Assembly: GCF_001905735.1 (NCBI RefSeq)
Contig: NZ_LISW01000002.1
Coordinates: 1,152,426 to 1,216,425, forward strand
Direction of reading: 5' to 3'
DNA length: 64,000 bases
Origin: Streptomyces sp. CB01249
Lineage (GTDB): Bacteria > Actinomycetota > Actinomycetes > Streptomycetales > Streptomycetaceae
Part shown: positions 1 to 8,417 of the stretch, piece after piece
How the letters are laid out: each line of letters begins with the position of its first letter
Position numbering within the stretch: the first letter of the stretch is position 1
Translations under genes and position numbers: made by a program
Notes under the pieces: model-generated
The model's database searches: none
What the model saw: only the letters and a program-made list of their open reading frames with translations
What the model was told of the DNA's origin: nothing

Positions 1-771
1 CGAGGGGCGGTCGGCCGGGTCCTTCGCCAGGCAGCGGGCGATCAGGTCGCGCAGCTCGTCGGGGACCCCGCCGAGCTCCGGGGCGGCCTGCGCGATGCGG
101 TCGGCGGCCTCGGCCGGAGGGCCGTCCGCCAGCGGGGTCGTCCCGGTCGCCGCGTAGGCGAGCAGCAGGCCGAGCACGAAGAGGTCGGAGGCCGGGCCCG
201 CCTCCTCGCCCGCGAGCTGTTCCGGGGTCAGATAGCCGAGCCGTACGGAGAGCCGCCCGCCCGGGCCCGCCGACGCCTCGGCCGCCGCGCCCAGCGGGCC
301 GAAGGCGGTGAGCCGGGGGCCGTCCTCGGCGAGCAGCACGGTCCCGGGCGCCAGGCCGTGCAGCACGGCGCCGGTGGCGTGGACCCGGGACAGGGTCTCG
401 GCGAGGCCCGCGCCCAGTATCCGCACGGCACGCCCGGGCAGCGGACCGGCGGCCTCTATGGCCTCGGCCAGAGTCAGCGCGGGGACGTACGGCGCGGCGG
501 TCCAGGGCGCGTCGGCCCCGTCCGCGCGGGCCTCCAGCGGCCCGTCCACCCAGCCCCCGGCGACCCGGCCCGCGAGGCGCGCCTCCGCGTCGAAGCGGTG
601 GCGAAAGGCGGGCGAGGCGGCGAGCCCGGGCCGGGCGGCGGTGACCACGACGAGCCCGGCGGGGTCCGTACCGTGCGCGAGGTACTGCACCGCGGCGGCC
701 GTCTCACGCAAGCGGGCCAGCACGGTGTACGGACCGAAACGGCGTGGCTCGTCCTGACGCGGCGCCTCCAT
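1..771 (-). CDS. Serine/threonine protein kinase-like protein, probable pseudokinase (C-terminal part outside window)
   Basis: The first 257 residues are visible, from an ATG at 771; the reading frame runs off the window edge. The fold is a bacterial Ser/Thr kinase: N-terminal GPYTVLARL glycine-loop region, a catalytic-loop region reading HATGAVLHGLAPGTVLL, and a C-lobe ending DLIARCLAKDPADRPS. Key residues are missing. The position of the ATP-binding lysine reads VVVTAARP instead of VAVK, the HRDLKPxN loop reads LHGLAPGT (catalytic Asp and Asn gone), and DFG reads AFG. In related Streptomyces proteins a sensor domain often follows, but that part cannot be seen here. I infer a binding or scaffold role rather than phosphotransfer. 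Confidence 0.8.
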   Translation of the reverse strand, partial: MEAPRQDEPRRFGPYTVLARLRETAAAVQYLAHGTDPAGLVVVTAARPGLAASPAFRHRFDAEARLAGRVAGGWVDGPLEARADGADAPWTAAPYVPALTLAEAIEAAGPLPGRAVRILGAGLAETLSRVHATGAVLHGLAPGTVLLAEDGPRLTAFGPLGAAAEASAGPGGRLSVRLGYLTPEQLAGEEAGPASDLFVLGLLLAYAATGTTPLADGPPAEAADRIAQAAPELGGVPDELRDLIARCLAKDPADRPS

Positions 772-828
772 GGCGCATCCCCCCTTGTGACCGTCCCCGT
801 CCCGTCCCCAGGGACCAGACGTTCGATC

Positions 829-1006
829 TTAGGGCCTGCCGTCCCGCTGCCGCCTGCCGGGCGACGCCTGGCACGCACGCTCGCGGCGTTGCCGAAAAGC
901 CCTAGTAGCTCCGCTACGAGGACTTCCCGGCGCCTTGCGATCGCACGCACCAGACGCCGCCCGGCCGCCCTCCGGGCGACGACGGCAGCGGGACGGCAGG
1001 CCCTAA
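829..1006. repeat. Long inverted-repeat element, copy 1 (hairpin family)
   Basis: 24-bp perfect inverted arms (829-852 and 983-1006) enclose a core with GCGGCGTTG, an apical stem GTAGC/GCTAC (905-909/913-917) around a TCC loop, and CGCCTTGC. The core is shared in part with the elements at 2071-2230 and 32575-32738, while the arm sequences differ. It fills the gap between two minus-strand genes, and the right arm contains the stop codon of the 1003-1287 gene. No transposase and no obvious target-site duplication is present. Confidence 0.85.
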
Positions 1007-1287
1007 TGGGGCGGTTCCTGGCGCTTGCCGCCCGGCTTCGACCAAGGCCACCGGGGCCGCTCGCGCCCCTCGGGGGCGTACTCGTAGACCCACCCCCGCT
1101 GGATGCCGAGCCGCTTCGTGTGGCCGGCCGGGGTCCGGCGGTACGCGTACACCGTGGGCGGTCCGCCGGCCGCGTCCGGGACCGGGACCTCGTACCACTT
1201 GGGCGGGTGGCCGGTCGCGCCGGTCAGGACGGGCAGGACCCGGCCGTCCAGCGGGCCGCCGACGAAGGCGGTGTTCTCACTTCTCAC
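1003..1287 (-). CDS. Small hypothetical protein, 94 aa
   Basis: I do not recognise a named family. The protein begins [16 protein letters not shown] and contains a tryptophan/proline-rich middle ([21 protein letters not shown]) with a basic C-terminus. There is no signal peptide or membrane segment. The GTG at 1287 is chosen because upstream codons would run into a palindrome (1289-1303) and the end of the TetR gene, which stops at 1305; the two genes are therefore co-directional and probably co-transcribed. Its last codons lie inside the right arm of the hairpin element 829-1006. Confidence 0.65.
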   Translation of the reverse strand: MRSENTAFVGGPLDGRVLPVLTGATGHPPKWYEVPVPDAAGGPPTVYAYRRTPAGHTKRLGIQRGWVYEYAPEGRERPRWPWSKPGGKRQEPPH

Positions 1288-1288
1288 C

Positions 1289-1303
1289 CGGTCAGTCTGA
1301 CCG
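1289..1303. promoter_or_regulatory. Palindrome CGGTCAG-T-CTGACCG, possible TetR operator
   Basis: Perfect 7-bp arms with a single central base occupy nearly the whole 17-bp gap between the TetR stop (1305) and the small gene's start (1287). The one-base centre is too tight for an RNA hairpin loop, so a protein-binding site is more likely. Its location downstream of the regulator rather than in front of it is unusual. Confidence 0.45.
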
Positions 1304-1304
1304 A

Positions 1305-2057
1305 TCAGTCCGGCGGCAGCAGATGCGCGGCCACGGCGGTCAGCGGGGCCAGCCGGTCCGCCAGCCGCCCGGCCGGGCCCTCCGCGGTCTCCAGCGGGAG
1401 CAGCGCGGCCACGGCGGCCGCGGTCTGCGGGTCCGAGGACGAGGTGACGGCCAGCAGGCCGATGAACTGGTCGACCAGCCAGTCCCGCAGCTCGGCGGCG
1501 TCCGGCCGCTTGCCCTCGTCCAGCCAGATCAGCGAGGCGGCCTCGACCGCGGCGATCCAGGTACGCACCATCATGCTCATCCGGGGCGCGGGTTCGCTGT
1601 GCTCGTCGTGGCCCAGGTGGCACAGGATCTGCTCGGCCGCCGCGCGCCGCACCTCGTCCACGATGGTGGTCGTCCGGGAGGTCTCGGCGACGCTGCCGCC
1701 CCGGAGCAGGGCGCTGAAACCGGCGTCGTGCTCGTCCACGAAGGCCAGATAGCGGTCGAGGACGCGGGTCACCCGCTCGGTCGGCGGGCCCTCGGGCGGC
1801 TCGGCGAAGCACAGCTTCAGCTGCTCGGCGGCCGAGCGGAGCGCCGCCTCGTACAACTGCTGCCGCCCGCCCGGGAAGTAGCGGTACACCAGCGGGCGCG
1901 ACACCCCGGCCACCGCCGCGACCTCGTCCAGCGAGACCTCGTCGGGGGACCGGTGCGCGAAGAGCGTGAGGGCCGCGCCGAGCAGCTGGGTGCGGCGTTC
2001 CTCGACGCTGAGTCTTCGGTACGCGCGGCCGGGCGGCGCGGCGGCGGCTGGGGTCAT
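1305..2057 (-). CDS. TetR/AcrR family transcriptional regulator
   Basis: 250 aa. The N-terminal DNA-binding domain (about residues 15-65) shows the family pattern [20 protein letters not shown] followed by [12 protein letters not shown]; the remainder is a helical ligand-binding domain. The ATG at 2057 is preferred over a longer frame that would read through the hairpin element 2071-2230. It lies downstream of, and co-directional with, the AurF-type oxygenase gene (2245-3180), separated by that element, so it may control this oxygenase and the small gene after it. Ligand unknown. Confidence 0.85.
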   Translation of the reverse strand: MTPAAAAPPGRAYRRLSVEERRTQLLGAALTLFAHRSPDEVSLDEVAAVAGVSRPLVYRYFPGGRQQLYEAALRSAAEQLKLCFAEPPEGPPTERVTRVLDRYLAFVDEHDAGFSALLRGGSVAETSRTTTIVDEVRRAAAEQILCHLGHDEHSEPAPRMSMMVRTWIAAVEAASLIWLDEGKRPDAAELRDWLVDQFIGLLAVTSSSDPQTAAAVAALLPLETAEGPAGRLADRLAPLTAVAAHLLPPD

Positions 2058-2070
2058 GACACCCAGCCTA

Positions 2071-2230
2071 AGGGGGTCCGGCGATTGAGGGGCGGCGTCG
2101 CGGGGCTGGGTACGCGCATCTGCGGCGTTGTCGTCAATCACCATGGCTCCGCCATGGCTCAATCCTCCGCCTTGCAGCTGCACGCACCCAGCCCCGCTCC
2201 TTCTCCCGCCCCTCAATCGCCGGACCCCCT
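2071..2230. repeat. Long inverted-repeat element, copy 2 (hairpin family)
   Basis: 24-bp perfect arms (2071-2094/2207-2230) and a second paired block CGGGGCTGGGT/ACCCAGCCCCG enclose the core GCGGCGTTGTCGTCAATCA, the apical stem CCATGGC-TCC-GCCATGG (2141-2157), then CTCAATCCTCCGCCTTGC. The core is nearly identical to that of the 32575-32738 element although arms and apical stem differ. It lies between the AurF-type gene's stop and the TetR start. Confidence 0.9.
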
Positions 2231-2244
2231 AAGCGCACCCACGG

Positions 2245-3180
2245 TCACGCCAGCAGGCCCGAGCTCTTCCAGAGGCGGCGTCCCACCCCGTTCAGGACAC
2301 CGATGTCCTCGAAGAAGTCGGTCAGCCGCCTGGCGCCCGTCTGCATGACCTCCGCCCGGTGTCCGCTGGCCTTGACCTGGGCGACCGCCTCGTGGCGGTT
2401 CAGCCCGACGTTCTCGTACACCTGCGGGTTGATGAAGCAGACGGAGAAGACCCGGGCCGCCTGTCCCGAGCTGACACGGGCCAGTTCGCGTTCCCAGCGG
2501 GGCGCGGTCACCATCTGGCGGCGCAGCTCCTCGCGGGCGTAACGGACGTGCCGCGCCTCCTCGATGACGTGGATGCGGGTCACTCCGCGCACCAGGGGCT
2601 GGACGCGCTCGTCGGGGAAGGTCAGCCGCTGCATCCAGTCGAGGATCTCCTCGCCGAGGAGCGTCCCGGCGAACGAACCGGGCGTCGTGGACACGCTTTT
2701 GAGGACGCGCGCCATGTTGTGGTAGCGGCGCGGCACGGTGTACGTGGGCCCGCCGCCCCAGGTGATCATGCGGCCGAACATCATCGAGTGCCGGCACTCG
2801 TCGGCGATCTCGGTGAGCGCGTAGCGGACGTGGTTGCTGGTCGGGGGCTTGTCGTAGACGTGCCGGACGAGCAGCTGCATGAGGATGATCTCGAACCAGA
2901 TGCCGAGCGAGGCGAGGGACGCGGCCTCGTGCCGGGCCAGTTCCTGCCGCTGGTCGTGCGACATCCGCTGCCACAGCGGGGTGTCGTAGAGCGAGACCAG
3001 CTCGGGCGGCCAGAACCACTTGCCGTCCTCCGGCGGAGCGTCCCAGTCGAGTTCCTTGTCGGGGTCGAAGGAGTGCTTGGCGGACGCCTCCAGGAGCCGT
3101 TCGGCTATCTGCTCGCGCCCGCGCAGCGGGCCGAGTGCGTCGCGGAGCGTCTGCAGGTCGCTTTCGGACACGGTCGTCAT
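2245..3180 (-). CDS. AurF-type diiron oxygenase (p-aminobenzoate N-oxygenase family)
   Basis: 311 aa, a full-length member of the ferritin-like AurF family, which uses a diiron centre to oxygenate amines or other substrates. The ligand set can be read directly: E97, E128 and H131 (in DECRH), E177, H204, and E208/H211 (in EEARH), matching the seven-ligand pattern of AurF. No signal peptide. ATG at 3180. It diverges from another diiron protein gene at 3358 and is followed by a TetR gene. The substrate is unknown; no biosynthetic cluster surrounds it, so housekeeping or detoxifying chemistry is as likely as secondary metabolism. Confidence 0.85.
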   Translation of the reverse strand: MTTVSESDLQTLRDALGPLRGREQIAERLLEASAKHSFDPDKELDWDAPPEDGKWFWPPELVSLYDTPLWQRMSHDQRQELARHEAASLASLGIWFEIILMQLLVRHVYDKPPTSNHVRYALTEIADECRHSMMFGRMITWGGGPTYTVPRRYHNMARVLKSVSTTPGSFAGTLLGEEILDWMQRLTFPDERVQPLVRGVTRIHVIEEARHVRYAREELRRQMVTAPRWERELARVSSGQAARVFSVCFINPQVYENVGLNRHEAVAQVKASGHRAEVMQTGARRLTDFFEDIGVLNGVGRRLWKSSGLLA

Positions 3181-3357
3181 CGCGGAGGCACCTCACCCAT
3201 GGGTTACCGACGGTCACCCCCTATGAGACTGCTTGTCAGCAAGGCCGTCAATCCCTTGTGCGCGACTTGTTGACCGCGCGTCTACCAACGTGTGAACCTG
3301 CCAACTGAGCGGGGAGCCCGCCGACTTCCCGGCAGTCGCGAGGCGAAGGAGCCGTCC
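3181..3357. promoter_or_regulatory. Divergent promoter region between two diiron-protein genes
   Basis: 177 bp serving both the AurF-type gene (minus) and the ferritin-like gene (plus). It contains TTGTCA and TTGACC hexamers, but I cannot assign a convincing -10 to either. An AAGGAG ribosome-binding site sits 6 nt before the GTG at 3358. Confidence 0.5.
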
Positions 3358-4476
3358 GTGTCGACCCACGACCTCTACACCACCGCCCCCGAGGAACCGC
3401 TCTGGACCGTGCCCGCCACCGGCGCCGCCCGCTTCAGCTGGGACTACGACGACGGCCGCGAACGCCTCCTCGCCCTGTACCAGAAGGGCAAGGACAAGCA
3501 GTGGGACGGCAACAAGCGCATCGACTGGAGCCTTGAGGTCGACCCCGCCGACCCGCTCGGCACCCCCGACGAGGCCCTGACCCTGTACGGCACCCCGCAC
3601 TGGGCGCGGATGACCGAGAAGGACCGGGGCGAGCTGCGGCAGCACTACACCTCCTGGCAGTTCAGCCAGTTCCTGCACGGCGAGCAGGGCGCGATGATCT
3701 GCGCCGCCCGCATCGTGGAGGCCGTCCCCGACCTGGACGCCAAGTTCTACTCCGCGACCCAGGCGATGGACGAGGCCCGGCACGCGGAGATATACGGCCG
3801 GTTCCTGCACGAGAAGATCGGGATGCTCTACCCGGTCAACAACAGCCTGCAGGGCCTGCTCGGCGACACCCTGCGCGACTCCCGCTGGGACATGCCCTAC
3901 CTCGGCATGCAGGTCCTCATCGAGGGCCTGGCCCTGGCCGCGTTCGGCATGATCCGCGACACCACGACCCGGCCGCTGCCCAAGCAGATCCTGGCGTACG
4001 TGATGCAGGACGAGGCCCGTCACGTGGCCTTCGGGCGGATGGCGCTGCGGGACTACTACAAGCAGCTCAGCGATGCGGAACGGCGCGAGCGCGAGGAGTT
4101 CGTCATCGAGGGCTGCTACCTGATGCGCGACCGGCTCAGCGGGGTCGAGGTCCTGGAGAACTTCGGCGTCGGCAAGCAGGAGGCGAAGGAGCTCTCGGAG
4201 CACTCCGAATTCCTCCAGCTCTTCCGTAAGCTGCTGTTCAGCCGCATCGTCCCGTGCGTCAAGGACATCGGCCTGTGGGGCGAACGGCTCCAGAAGGCCT
4301 ACGTCGACATGGGCGTCCTCGAACTCGGCGACTCCAGCCTCGACCTGCTCATGGCCCAGGACGAGGAGATCGCCGAACAGCTCGACAAGGAGCGCTTCGA
4401 GGAGGAGGAACGGGCGCGGGTGGCGGAAGTGGCCGAGGCGATCGCACAGGGCGGGGTGGATGGGGCGGAAGGATGA
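3358..4476 (+). CDS. Ferritin-like diiron protein of unknown substrate
   Basis: 372 aa. Four-helix diiron pattern: E109 (HGEQG), E139/H142 (DEARH), E189 (IEGLA) and E219/H222 (DEARH). Both EARH motifs are intact, so an oxygen-activating dimetal site is expected. The C-terminal 40 residues are a charged Glu/Arg/Ala helix. The GTG start is supported by AAGGAG at a 6-nt spacing; the frame stays open upstream but lacks a better start. It diverges from the AurF-type gene and overlaps the next gene by 17 bases, suggesting translational coupling. Substrate and pathway cannot be deduced. Confidence 0.8.
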   Translation: MSTHDLYTTAPEEPLWTVPATGAARFSWDYDDGRERLLALYQKGKDKQWDGNKRIDWSLEVDPADPLGTPDEALTLYGTPHWARMTEKDRGELRQHYTSWQFSQFLHGEQGAMICAARIVEAVPDLDAKFYSATQAMDEARHAEIYGRFLHEKIGMLYPVNNSLQGLLGDTLRDSRWDMPYLGMQVLIEGLALAAFGMIRDTTTRPLPKQILAYVMQDEARHVAFGRMALRDYYKQLSDAERREREEFVIEGCYLMRDRLSGVEVLENFGVGKQEAKELSEHSEFLQLFRKLLFSRIVPCVKDIGLWGERLQKAYVDMGVLELGDSSLDLLMAQDEEIAEQLDKERFEEEERARVAEVAEAIAQGGVDGAEG

Positions 4477-5503
4477 CGGCGGCCGCGCGGCCGGTTACGC
4501 GGCGGTGGCCACCCGGCTCGCCCTGCTGAGCGACCGCCGCCTCGGCCGGGAGGTCGCCGCGGCCACCCCGCTGAGCTCCGGTCTGGGCGGCCGGGCGGCG
4601 GAGCTGGACGTCGACGGCACCCGCGTCTTCGTGAAGCGGGTGCCGCTCACCGACCTCGAACTCCGCCCGGAACACGTGCGGTCCACCGCCAACCTCTTCG
4701 GGCTGCCGCTGTTCTACCAGTACGGGATCGGCTCGGCCGGATTCGGCGCCTGGCGGGAACTGGCCGCGCACATCCTCACCACGCGCTGGGTGCTCGACGG
4801 CGCCCACCCGGACTTCCCGCTGATGTACCACTGGCGGGTCCTGCCCGACACCCCGCCGCAGGGCTACATGGACGCGCTCGGCGGCATCGAGGGCGCCGTG
4901 GCCCACTGGGAGGGCCACCCCGCCGTACGCGCCAGGCTGGAGGCCATCGGCCGGTCCACCGCGAGCCTGGTCCTCTTCCTGGAACACGTGCCGCACACCC
5001 TGGGGGCCTGGCTGGCCGACCGCCGCGCCGCCGCCGCGCGGGGCGGCGAGGCGCCACCGTACGCCCGGATCGACGCGGACCTGACGCGCGGCGCGGACTT
5101 CATGAGCGCGCGGGGGTTCGTCCACTTCGACGCCCACTTCCGCAACGTCCTCACCGACGGCCGGTCGATCCGCTTCGCCGACTTCGGCCTCGCGCTGAGC
5201 ACCGCCTTCGAACTCTCCGCCGAGGAGTCCGCGTTCCTGGCCGCCCACCGCACGTACGACCGCCACTACGTCGCGGGCGACCTGCTGCGCCACCACCTGT
5301 CCGACGAGGTGTACGACGCCGCCTTCCTCCGGGCCTGGCTCGACGGCACCCGCCCCGCCGCCGTACCCCCCGAAGCCGCCGCCCTCCTGGACCGCCACGC
5401 CCCGGCCGCCCTCGCCCTGGACGCCTTCCACCACGGCCTTCTGAAGGAGAGCAGGCGCACCCCGTACCCCGCCGCAGCGATCGACGCGGCGGCGGGACGG
5501 TGA
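4460..5503 (+). CDS. Protein-kinase-fold (aminoglycoside phosphotransferase-like) protein
   Basis: 347 aa. The C-lobe has a recognisable catalytic loop GFVHFDAHFRNVLTDG (HxDxxxxN pattern) and metal-binding FADFGLAL, with an N-lobe lysine in TRVFVKRVP, so the phosphotransfer residues look intact, unlike the degenerate kinase at the window start. The family is loosely annotated in Streptomyces and the substrate may be protein or small molecule. The ATG at 4460 lies inside the ferritin-like gene and indicates an operon with it. It is convergent with, and one base from, the GNAT gene. Confidence 0.7.
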   Translation: MGRKDDGGRAAGYAAVATRLALLSDRRLGREVAAATPLSSGLGGRAAELDVDGTRVFVKRVPLTDLELRPEHVRSTANLFGLPLFYQYGIGSAGFGAWRELAAHILTTRWVLDGAHPDFPLMYHWRVLPDTPPQGYMDALGGIEGAVAHWEGHPAVRARLEAIGRSTASLVLFLEHVPHTLGAWLADRRAAAARGGEAPPYARIDADLTRGADFMSARGFVHFDAHFRNVLTDGRSIRFADFGLALSTAFELSAEESAFLAAHRTYDRHYVAGDLLRHHLSDEVYDAAFLRAWLDGTRPAAVPPEAAALLDRHAPAALALDAFHHGLLKESRRTPYPAAAIDAAAGR

Positions 5504-5504
5504 C

Positions 5505-6008
5505 CTACGCGGGCGGCCGCTCCATGCGGACGAGGTCCGCGCGCTCGTCCCATGACGGTACGACGGTGAAACCGAGGCGTTCGTAGAGTGCGACGGCCCC
5601 GGTGCGCCAGTGCCAGACCGAGAGCCGCACGGTGCGGGCGCCTGCGTGCCCGGCCTGCTCCAGCGCCGCGCCGAGCAGCGCGGAGGCGACGCCCCGGCCG
5701 CGCGCGGCGGGGGCCGTCCAGAGCCGCTTGATCTCCGCAGCCCCGTCGACCGGGCCGGTGACCACGACACAGCCCACCGCCGCACCGCCGTCCCGGGCGA
5801 CGAGCACGGTGGCATCCGCGAACGCGCGGTCCGGGTCCTCCGTCTCCCGCCGGTAGCGATCCGGCAGCCCGGACGCGTCGGGGACGGGCGCGCCCTTCTC
5901 CGCCTCGGTGCACAGGTGGTAGTCGGTGAGCAGCGCGGCCAGGCCGGGCACGGCGCTCAGCGAGCCGGGCGGCGGGCATTCCACGGAGACGGGGCGGTGG
6001 TCGTTCAT
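5505..6008 (-). CDS. GNAT family N-acetyltransferase
   Basis: 167 aa. The acetyl-CoA-binding motif A appears as WTAPAARGRGVASALLGAAL, followed by a beta-bulge strand and the terminal YERLGFTVVPSW segment typical of the family. Probably cytoplasmic; acceptor substrate unknown. ATG at 6008. The gene is convergent with the kinase-fold gene, and its upstream region faces the membrane-protein gene at 6096. Confidence 0.85.
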   Translation of the reverse strand: MNDHRPVSVECPPPGSLSAVPGLAALLTDYHLCTEAEKGAPVPDASGLPDRYRRETEDPDRAFADATVLVARDGGAAVGCVVVTGPVDGAAEIKRLWTAPAARGRGVASALLGAALEQAGHAGARTVRLSVWHWRTGAVALYERLGFTVVPSWDERADLVRMERPPA

Positions 6009-6095
6009 GGCCCGAGAATCGCACGACGACGCCTCCGGCCCCCGGCCGGGCAGGCCCCGGAAGGCGTCGCGCGCGCATGCCGTAGCTTGTGCGGC

Positions 6096-6929
6096 ATGAG
6101 CATGCCCCCGCCCCCGCAGGACCCTTACGGCGCACCCCAGGGCCCCTACGGCCCGCCGCAGCCCCAGCCGAATCCGTACGCCCAGCAGCAGCCGTGGGGA
6201 GCCCCGCAGGCCGCCGCGCCCCAGCCGTGGGGAGCTCCGCCCGGCGGACCCGGATTCCCGCCGCCCGCCCGGCGGACCCGGCCCGGGGTGATCGTGGCGG
6301 CCGTCGCCGGGGCGCTCCTGGTCGCCGGCGGCGTCGTCTTCGGCGTCGTACAGCTGGGCGACAAGGCCGACGACAAGCTGCCGGTGTCCAGTGGGTTCCC
6401 GGCGGCCGAGTACAAGCTGACCGTGCCGAAGACGCTGCTGGAGGGCGACTACACCCTCCAGGCGGACACCTCGGCGACGGACGGCAAGGACATCGAGGAG
6501 ACGTACGACCCGACCATCCGCGACCCCAAGGCCGTGGTCACGCAGTACGCGTCGGAGGACGGCGGGACGCTGATCGTGTCCGGGATGTGGGGCCGCATCA
6601 AGAAGCCCGAGTTCTCCCGCGACACGATCCTCAAGGGTGCCGCCGAGGCCGAGGGGATGACCGTGGCCGTGCCCCCGCGGGAGTTCACGCCCGCGGGCTA
6701 CGGGATCACCGTCGCCTGCGAGGTCGTCCGCTCCGACGACGGGGGCGTCACCAGCACCCTGCCCATGTGTGCCTGGGGCGACGACAACACCGCCTCCTTC
6801 GTCGCCGTCGTCACCGAGGAGACCGCGCTCCAGGACCCCGACGAGGTGGACCTCGCCGAGGCGGCCCGTCAGGCGGCCCAGGTGCGCAAGGAGATGCGCG
6901 AGCCGATCGGTTCAGGGGCGGCAGGCTGA
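6096..6929 (+). CDS. Proline/glutamine-rich, single-pass membrane protein
   Basis: 277 aa. The N-terminal 60 residues are a low-complexity Pro/Gln/Gly/Tyr cytoplasmic tail (repeats such as PYGAPQGPYGPPQ), followed by one transmembrane helix (about residues 66-88, VIVAAVAGALLVAGGVVFGV) and an extracytoplasmic domain of about 190 aa. This architecture is very common in Streptomyces and its function is unknown. ATG at 6096. Convergent with the lipoprotein gene at 6937. Confidence 0.75.
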   Translation: MSMPPPPQDPYGAPQGPYGPPQPQPNPYAQQQPWGAPQAAAPQPWGAPPGGPGFPPPARRTRPGVIVAAVAGALLVAGGVVFGVVQLGDKADDKLPVSSGFPAAEYKLTVPKTLLEGDYTLQADTSATDGKDIEETYDPTIRDPKAVVTQYASEDGGTLIVSGMWGRIKKPEFSRDTILKGAAEAEGMTVAVPPREFTPAGYGITVACEVVRSDDGGVTSTLPMCAWGDDNTASFVAVVTEETALQDPDEVDLAEAARQAAQVRKEMREPIGSGAAG

Positions 6930-6936
6930 CCGGACG

Positions 6937-7242
6937 CTACTGCGAGACCTCGATGATGTTCCCGTCCTTGTCGAGGCTGTGCTCGTTCCAGTACGTCCAC
7001 CACTTGTCGTCCACATGCTTCGGGACCTTGCCCTCGGGGTAGCGGGCGTACCCCTTGGGCGGCTCCTCGCCGTCCTTCACGCACGCGCCGCCCGTGCTGC
7101 CGACGTACAGCACCGGGTACTCGCCGCCGGAGCAGACCGCGTCCGCCGTCGAGCAGGCGGACGTGAGCAGCGCGAACACCGCGCTGCCGACGGTGAGGGC
7201 GGCGGTGGTCCGCAGGGAACGGGGGCGGCCGGCTGTACGCAT
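6937..7242 (-). CDS. Small lipoprotein (SCO0607-family type)
   Basis: 101 aa. The basic N-terminus and hydrophobic stretch end in the lipobox LLTSAC, with C30 as the expected lipidation site. The mature part of about 70 residues has two further cysteines and a conserved tail KWWTYWNEHSLDKDGNIIEV. The sequence resembles the actinobacterial SCO0607-family lipoproteins, whose role is unknown. Start ATG at 7242; a ribosome-binding site is visible just upstream (AAGGAGTG on the minus strand). Confidence 0.75.
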   Translation of the reverse strand: MRTAGRPRSLRTTAALTVGSAVFALLTSACSTADAVCSGGEYPVLYVGSTGGACVKDGEEPPKGYARYPEGKVPKHVDDKWWTYWNEHSLDKDGNIIEVSQ

Positions 7243-7306
7243 AGTGGCACTCCTTCAGGGGGTGGCTGTCGGGATCCAGGCTGCCGTCCCGGCCGCCGGC
7301 CGCCCT

Positions 7307-7320
7307 GAGTACACGTACTC
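7307..7320. promoter_or_regulatory. Palindrome GAGTAC-AC-GTACTC
   Basis: Perfect 6-bp arms overlapping the amidase stop codon and about 65 bp upstream of the lipoprotein start. Possible operator for the lipoprotein gene; it may be chance. Confidence 0.25.
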
Positions 7321-8413
7321 ATCCACGAAGTCCGCGTACGTGTGCGAACGGTGCGCCCGGACCCCACAGCGCCCGCTCCACCGCCCCCGCCGCGCCCAGC
7401 AGTTCTGCGTCCCGTCCCCGGGCGGCGACGAGTTGGAGCCCCACCGGACAGCCGTCCCCGGTGAATCCGGCGGGCACGCTCGCCGCCGGATGGCCGCTCA
7501 GGTTGAACGCCCAGGTCAGCGCGGTCGAGAAGGTGTCGCCCGGACCCTCGTGGCCGTGCGGGCGGTTGGGCGTGACCGGGGTCAGGAGCAGGGGCGTCCG
7601 GGCGAAGAAGGCGTCCAGGCGGCGATCGTTCTCCGCGCGCACCTCCGCCTCCGGCGGGCCCGCGTCCCCGCCGCGCACCGCCAGCCAGGCGGCCGCCGGG
7701 TCCAGCAGATCGAGGCCTCCGCCGAGCCGCACGACCCCGGCCGCCTCAAGGCGCCGCACCGCGCCCCGCACCACCGCCGCCACCTCCGGCTCGGTCTCCG
7801 CGAAGCCCAGGTCCGGGCTGTAGGCGGCGGACAGCGGCAGCTCCGGCGGAACATCCGCGTACCCGTCCAGCACGCAGCGCAGATACGTCTCCGCCTCGGC
7901 CGCCGACGCCGCCAGCACCCCGGCCGACGCGAGCCCCGACCGGTCCGGCGAGGGCAGCAGCCCGTTCGTCGTCTTCAGGCCGAACACCCCGCACCAGGCC
8001 GCCGGAATGCGCACCGACCCCGCCCCGTCGCTGCCCGTCGCCAGCGGCACCAGGCCCGCCGCGACCGCCGCCGCCGAGCCCGCCGATGAACCGCCCGGAG
8101 TCCGGTCCGGGCGCCAGGGGTTGACCGTACGGCCGTGCCTGCCGAGGCCCCACGTCTGCCAGTGCGTCCCCGGACCGGGCACGGAGGTCGAGCCGACCGG
8201 GACCCCGCCCGCCGCGATCAGCCGCCGCGCCGCGTAGGAGCGGAGACCGGTGGGGCCCTTCACCGCGAAGGGGAGCCCGGCCAGCGGGAGCCGGGACGCG
8301 GCGGGCAGCCGGGCGAGCGCGTCCTCGGGCCGGACGTCGAGGAACGCGCACAGCCCGGGGTCCTCGCGGTCGATCGAGGCCAGCACCGCGCGCAGTTCCC
8401 CGGAATCGGCCAT
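7319..8413 (-). CDS. Amidase-signature family hydrolase
   Basis: 364 aa. The amidase-signature Ser-cisSer-Lys triad can be placed: K52 (AVKGPTG), cis-Ser 109 (TPGGSSAGS) and nucleophile S133 ([12 protein letters not shown], with Ala replacing a usual Gly). The protein is shorter than typical family members of 450-500 aa, so part of the variable substrate region is reduced. No signal peptide. ATG at 8413, five bases from the stop of the upstream penicillin-binding-protein gene, so it may be the last gene of the FtsW/PBP operon. Substrate unknown. Confidence 0.8.
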   Translation of the reverse strand: MADSGELRAVLASIDREDPGLCAFLDVRPEDALARLPAASRLPLAGLPFAVKGPTGLRSYAARRLIAAGGVPVGSTSVPGPGTHWQTWGLGRHGRTVNPWRPDRTPGGSSAGSAAAVAAGLVPLATGSDGAGSVRIPAAWCGVFGLKTTNGLLPSPDRSGLASAGVLAASAAEAETYLRCVLDGYADVPPELPLSAAYSPDLGFAETEPEVAAVVRGAVRRLEAAGVVRLGGGLDLLDPAAAWLAVRGGDAGPPEAEVRAENDRRLDAFFARTPLLLTPVTPNRPHGHEGPGDTFSTALTWAFNLSGHPAASVPAGFTGDGCPVGLQLVAARGRDAELLGAAGAVERALWGPGAPFAHVRGLRG

Positions 8414-8417
8414 GGGC

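Noticed and set aside
829..1006. Considered as an insertion sequence or transposon remnant
   Set aside because: No transposase fragment, no target duplication, and terminal arms differ between the three copies.
1288..1812. Longer N-terminal version of the small protein at 1003-1287
   Set aside because: The extension overlaps the TetR gene out of frame and is Arg/Gly-rich; the TetR frame is clearly the coding one.
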